Of a stretch of DNA of 64,000 bases, positions 61,864-64,000 are shown one piece after another (position 1 is the stretch's first letter; every line of letters starts with the position of its first letter). The notes under the pieces are model-generated. The model did no database searches and was not told the DNA's origin. It saw nothing but the letters and a program-made list of their open reading frames with translations. The position numbers and the translations under genes were made by a program. The DNA is from Pseudodesulfovibrio sp. 5S69. GTDB taxonomy: Bacteria > Desulfobacterota > Desulfovibrionia > Desulfovibrionales > Desulfovibrionaceae. The DNA is taken from assembly GCF_037094465.1 (NCBI RefSeq), contig NZ_CP146609.1:3343501-3407500 (forward strand). The letters run 5' to 3'.

Positions 61864-63074
61864 CGTCCGGCCTCCCGTAATTTCACGCCGCCGGATACCT
61901 CGCCGTAAAAGGCTACGTGCCGTCGGGCCCAGTCACGGGTCCCGAATTTTCGACCGGTCTGTTCAAAGGCAGCCCGGCCGTGACGCTGCCTGAGATCGCC
62001 GTCGAGGGCGTATGCGGCATACCCTGCCCATAGTGACGGCAGATCGCCAGTCGGATAAAGGGTCCCGTTGGAACCGCTTTCGACCACGTCAACATTGCCG
62101 CCAACGGCGGGGGCCACCACGGGAAGGCCGTAGGAGCGCGCTTCCAACAGGCACATGGGCGTGCCCTCCCAGGTGGATGTCTGGACCAGGAGGTCCGCCC
62201 CACGGTAGACCGTATCCATGTCCGAAACAAAACCGGTAAAGACCACCCGATGGCGGATGCCGAGGGATTCGGCCAGGGCCTCCATGTCGGCCCGCAGCTC
62301 GCCGTTGCCGACAATGAGGTGATTCGTGTTCGAACCGGGAGCCTCCATCATTTCCCGCCGGATCATCTCCAGGTACAAGGGATAATTTTTCTGCGGGCAG
62401 ATCCTGCCCACGTTGATGACCACCAGCCCTTCAGTGGCAAGACCGTACCGCTCGACCAGTTCCTGGCGGGCCCGTGCCCTGCCGGATTCCAGGGCCGCGA
62501 ACTCCGTCTCGGGCAACTCGATGGCATTGATGATGGACGCGGTCCTGACCTTTCCCGGATTGGGGAAGGAACTGGCCAAAATCTCCCGGGAACAGCCGAT
62601 GACGCCGTCGGACAGGCGCAGACCGATCAACTGGCAGTGCCTGATAAACCAGGGCATGGCCCCGGAGGGCAGGACAAGACCGTGCAGGGTGTAGACGACT
62701 GAGCCGTCGAGCAAGCCCAGCAGGCGCATGAGCACTGCGTAGTACAGGGACTTGTAGCAATGGCAGTGAACAATCCGGACGCCCTGTTCGCGGAAGCTGG
62801 CGGCCAGCCGGAACAGGAGCTGCGGGGAAAACCGGCTGTGGGTACGGAAAACATGGGCGAACCGGCCTGCGTCACCAAGGGAATTCATCAGGTTGTCGTT
62901 CCGCCGCGCACCGGCCCGCTCCTCGACCACCACGTAGAGTAGACACTCCAGGCCCAGCCCACGAAGGTTGCGGCACAACTCCACCGCGACCTTTTCCCGG
63001 CCGCCGAAGTCGCCGGAAAAAGAGACTTGGGCGATGGCACCCGCCTGAGAACTATGCTGGGTCGGATCGGCCAT
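61860..63074 (-). CDS. Family 4 glycosyltransferase
   Basis: 404 residues. GT-B features: VSFSGDFGGREKVAVELC (N-terminal loop), IVHCHCYKSLYYAVLMRLLG, VINVGRICPQKNYPLYLEMI, LIVGNGELRADMEALAESLG and VQTSTWEGTPMCLLEARSYGLPVVAPAVGGNVDVV. The start lies one base after the stop of the SIS-domain gene, and the stop overlaps the polymerase start, so it is translated as part of a long operon that begins beyond the window edge. Confidence 0.9.
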   Translation of the reverse strand: MADPTQHSSQAGAIAQVSFSGDFGGREKVAVELCRNLRGLGLECLLYVVVEERAGARRNDNLMNSLGDAGRFAHVFRTHSRFSPQLLFRLAASFREQGVRIVHCHCYKSLYYAVLMRLLGLLDGSVVYTLHGLVLPSGAMPWFIRHCQLIGLRLSDGVIGCSREILASSFPNPGKVRTASIINAIELPETEFAALESGRARARQELVERYGLATEGLVVINVGRICPQKNYPLYLEMIRREMMEAPGSNTNHLIVGNGELRADMEALAESLGIRHRVVFTGFVSDMDTVYRGADLLVQTSTWEGTPMCLLEARSYGLPVVAPAVGGNVDVVESGSNGTLYPTGDLPSLWAGYAAYALDGDLRQRHGRAAFEQTGRKFGTRDWARRHVAFYGEVSGGVKLREAGR

Positions 63075-63075
63075 G

Positions 63076-64000
63076 CTACCCCTGGGGCCTGCTGATGCCG
63101 ACGGTGACGGTTTTGGCCTGGTGGCGGATGGTGTCGATGGGGCGGGTCATTTCCTCGATGGCCTTGTTCAGGATGGTCAGGATGTCGGCCAGGCGGGCCT
63201 CGGCGGCCTGGATGTCCTGGGACTGGTTGACCAGCCAGAGCATGTAGTTGGCCAGGGATGCGGGCACGCGGGCGGGCAGGGCTGAGTCCGTGGCGCCCGA
63301 GGCGATGCGGTCGACGCATTCGTTCAGGGCGATGAGCAGGGCGCCCCGGTCGAAGGTGGTCGTGTCTTCGAGCATCTCCGCGATGCGCACCCGCGCCTTG
63401 CGGAACGGCTCGGCGTGGCTGTCGATGGCCTTGGCCGCGGACACGCCCCACCAGTGCCCGGCCACGGTCTCCAGCACGAAATCCAGGCCGCCGCCCGCGC
63501 GGGGGACCTTGACCGTGGCCTCGGCCACGCGGTCGAAGCGGTCCTCGTCCTCGGCGCAGAACACGATGGGCGAGCCGTTGTGGGCCTTGAAGATCGTCGT
63601 CTCCTTGACCGTGTCCATGACGACCATCTCGGGCAGGTCCGAGGCCATGACCAGGGTCAGGGGCTCGGTGGACAAGTCGATGTGCTTCTTGTCCTCCGTG
63701 ATGTCGCACGGAATGGATTTATAGCATAATTCCGACAGCTTGATACGGACTTCTTGGGCCGCTATGCAGTTGGCGCCGTTGCCGACCAGGGCCCAGTAGC
63801 GGTGCACGGGCGCGTACTTGCGGGCGACTTCCGCGATCGATTCCTTGTTCTCCAGGACCTTGTCGATCTTGTCTGGAAGTCCTTCCAACGCCTCTATTTC
63901 ATGGAGGATGTACGGCTTATCCATGCTCCCCAGGATGTCGGCCAGCCAGAGCGAGAGCAGCTTGCCCGCCGCTATCTGGGAGTAGAACGCCTTGGTCGAG
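63076..64000 (-). CDS. SIS-domain protein related to glucosamine-fructose-6-phosphate aminotransferase (5' part outside window)
   Basis: The frame is open to the window edge; the ATG at 63924 is internal because STKAFYSQIAAGKLLSLWLAD precedes it in frame. The visible 308 residues contain a SIS domain: YWALVGNGANCIAAQEVRIKLSELCYKSIPCDITEDKKHID and LVMASDLPEMVV. A GlmS isomerase domain has the same order of a TKAF-type segment, then a GxGxN/S loop and a KL-E region. The last 130 residues (ALLIALNECVDRIASG, KAIEEMTRPIDTIRHQAKTVTVG) are not GlmS-like. It probably binds a phospho-sugar; whether it makes glucosamine-6-phosphate cannot be judged from this part. Confidence 0.75.
   Translation of the reverse strand, partial: STKAFYSQIAAGKLLSLWLADILGSMDKPYILHEIEALEGLPDKIDKVLENKESIAEVARKYAPVHRYWALVGNGANCIAAQEVRIKLSELCYKSIPCDITEDKKHIDLSTEPLTLVMASDLPEMVVMDTVKETTIFKAHNGSPIVFCAEDEDRFDRVAEATVKVPRAGGGLDFVLETVAGHWWGVSAAKAIDSHAEPFRKARVRIAEMLEDTTTFDRGALLIALNECVDRIASGATDSALPARVPASLANYMLWLVNQSQDIQAAEARLADILTILNKAIEEMTRPIDTIRHQAKTVTVGISRPQG

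Noticed and set aside
40386..63074. A complete mobile island with tRNA attachment sites and integrase
   Set aside because: No tRNA gene, integrase or flanking direct repeats of att type were seen; only the duplicated GT4 gene and IS relics mark rearrangement.

Overview
The window looks like the chromosome of a sulfate-reducing deltaproteobacterium of the Desulfovibrio/Pseudodesulfovibrio type. This is an inference from gene content and style: GC-rich genes, many two-component systems, sigma-54 regulation, a bacterioferritin and a methylglyoxal synthase. No rRNA, tRNA, CRISPR array or complete insertion sequence was seen. The window cuts a gene at each end.

Layout. 1-6,000: the tail of a basic low-complexity protein, a small glycosyltransferase-like protein, and a divergent signalling pair (an HD-GYP response regulator and a large hybrid kinase with two receivers and an HPt domain). 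5,900-8,200: a DUF1566 protein and a flavin disulfide-reductase homologue, overlapping by four bases. 8,300-10,940: a SET-domain protein next to a GNAT/RimK-type ATP-grasp fusion, possibly a peptide or protein modification pair. 11,065-15,499: an ECF-type transporter operon (PPC-domain protein, S component, T component, alpha/beta hydrolase, two ATPases). 15,500-16,060: an AT-rich divergent region with a perfect 7-1-7 Fur-type box, then a 1,030-residue VCBS-repeat secreted protein. 19,300-25,200: a GapN-like aldehyde dehydrogenase, a YbaK deacylase, and an EmrAB-type efflux operon with its TetR repressor gene and a near-perfect operator palindrome.

25,350-35,000 is the most interesting regulatory block. 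A histidine kinase and a sigma-54 response regulator face a Lon protease that carries a receiver domain spliced between its N-terminal helical part and its Walker A motif. The lon gene diverges from a universal-stress-like gene, an SLC13/TrkA-C permease and an NhaB antiporter. The intergenic region carries three copies of a dyad GTTGC-N5-GCAWC and a candidate sigma-54 promoter, which suggests one circuit controlling transporter synthesis and a phosphorylation-gated protease. nhaB is preceded by a structured leader with competing pairings.

35,100-38,000: methylglyoxal synthase, bacterioferritin and a second aldehyde dehydrogenase. 38,142-63,074: a surface polysaccharide locus with galE, a GT2 enzyme, about eight GT4-type transferases, a flippase, an O-antigen polymerase/ligase, a pyruvyltransferase, a MenD-like thiamine-diphosphate enzyme and a secreted DUF4091 protein. 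A clearly AT-richer cassette (41.7-48.3 kb) lies between an intact GT4 gene and a decayed copy of the same gene. Further right there are remnants of an IS1380-like element and a broken glycosyltransferase, so the locus has been rearranged by transfer and decay. The window ends inside a SIS-domain (GlmS-like) gene.
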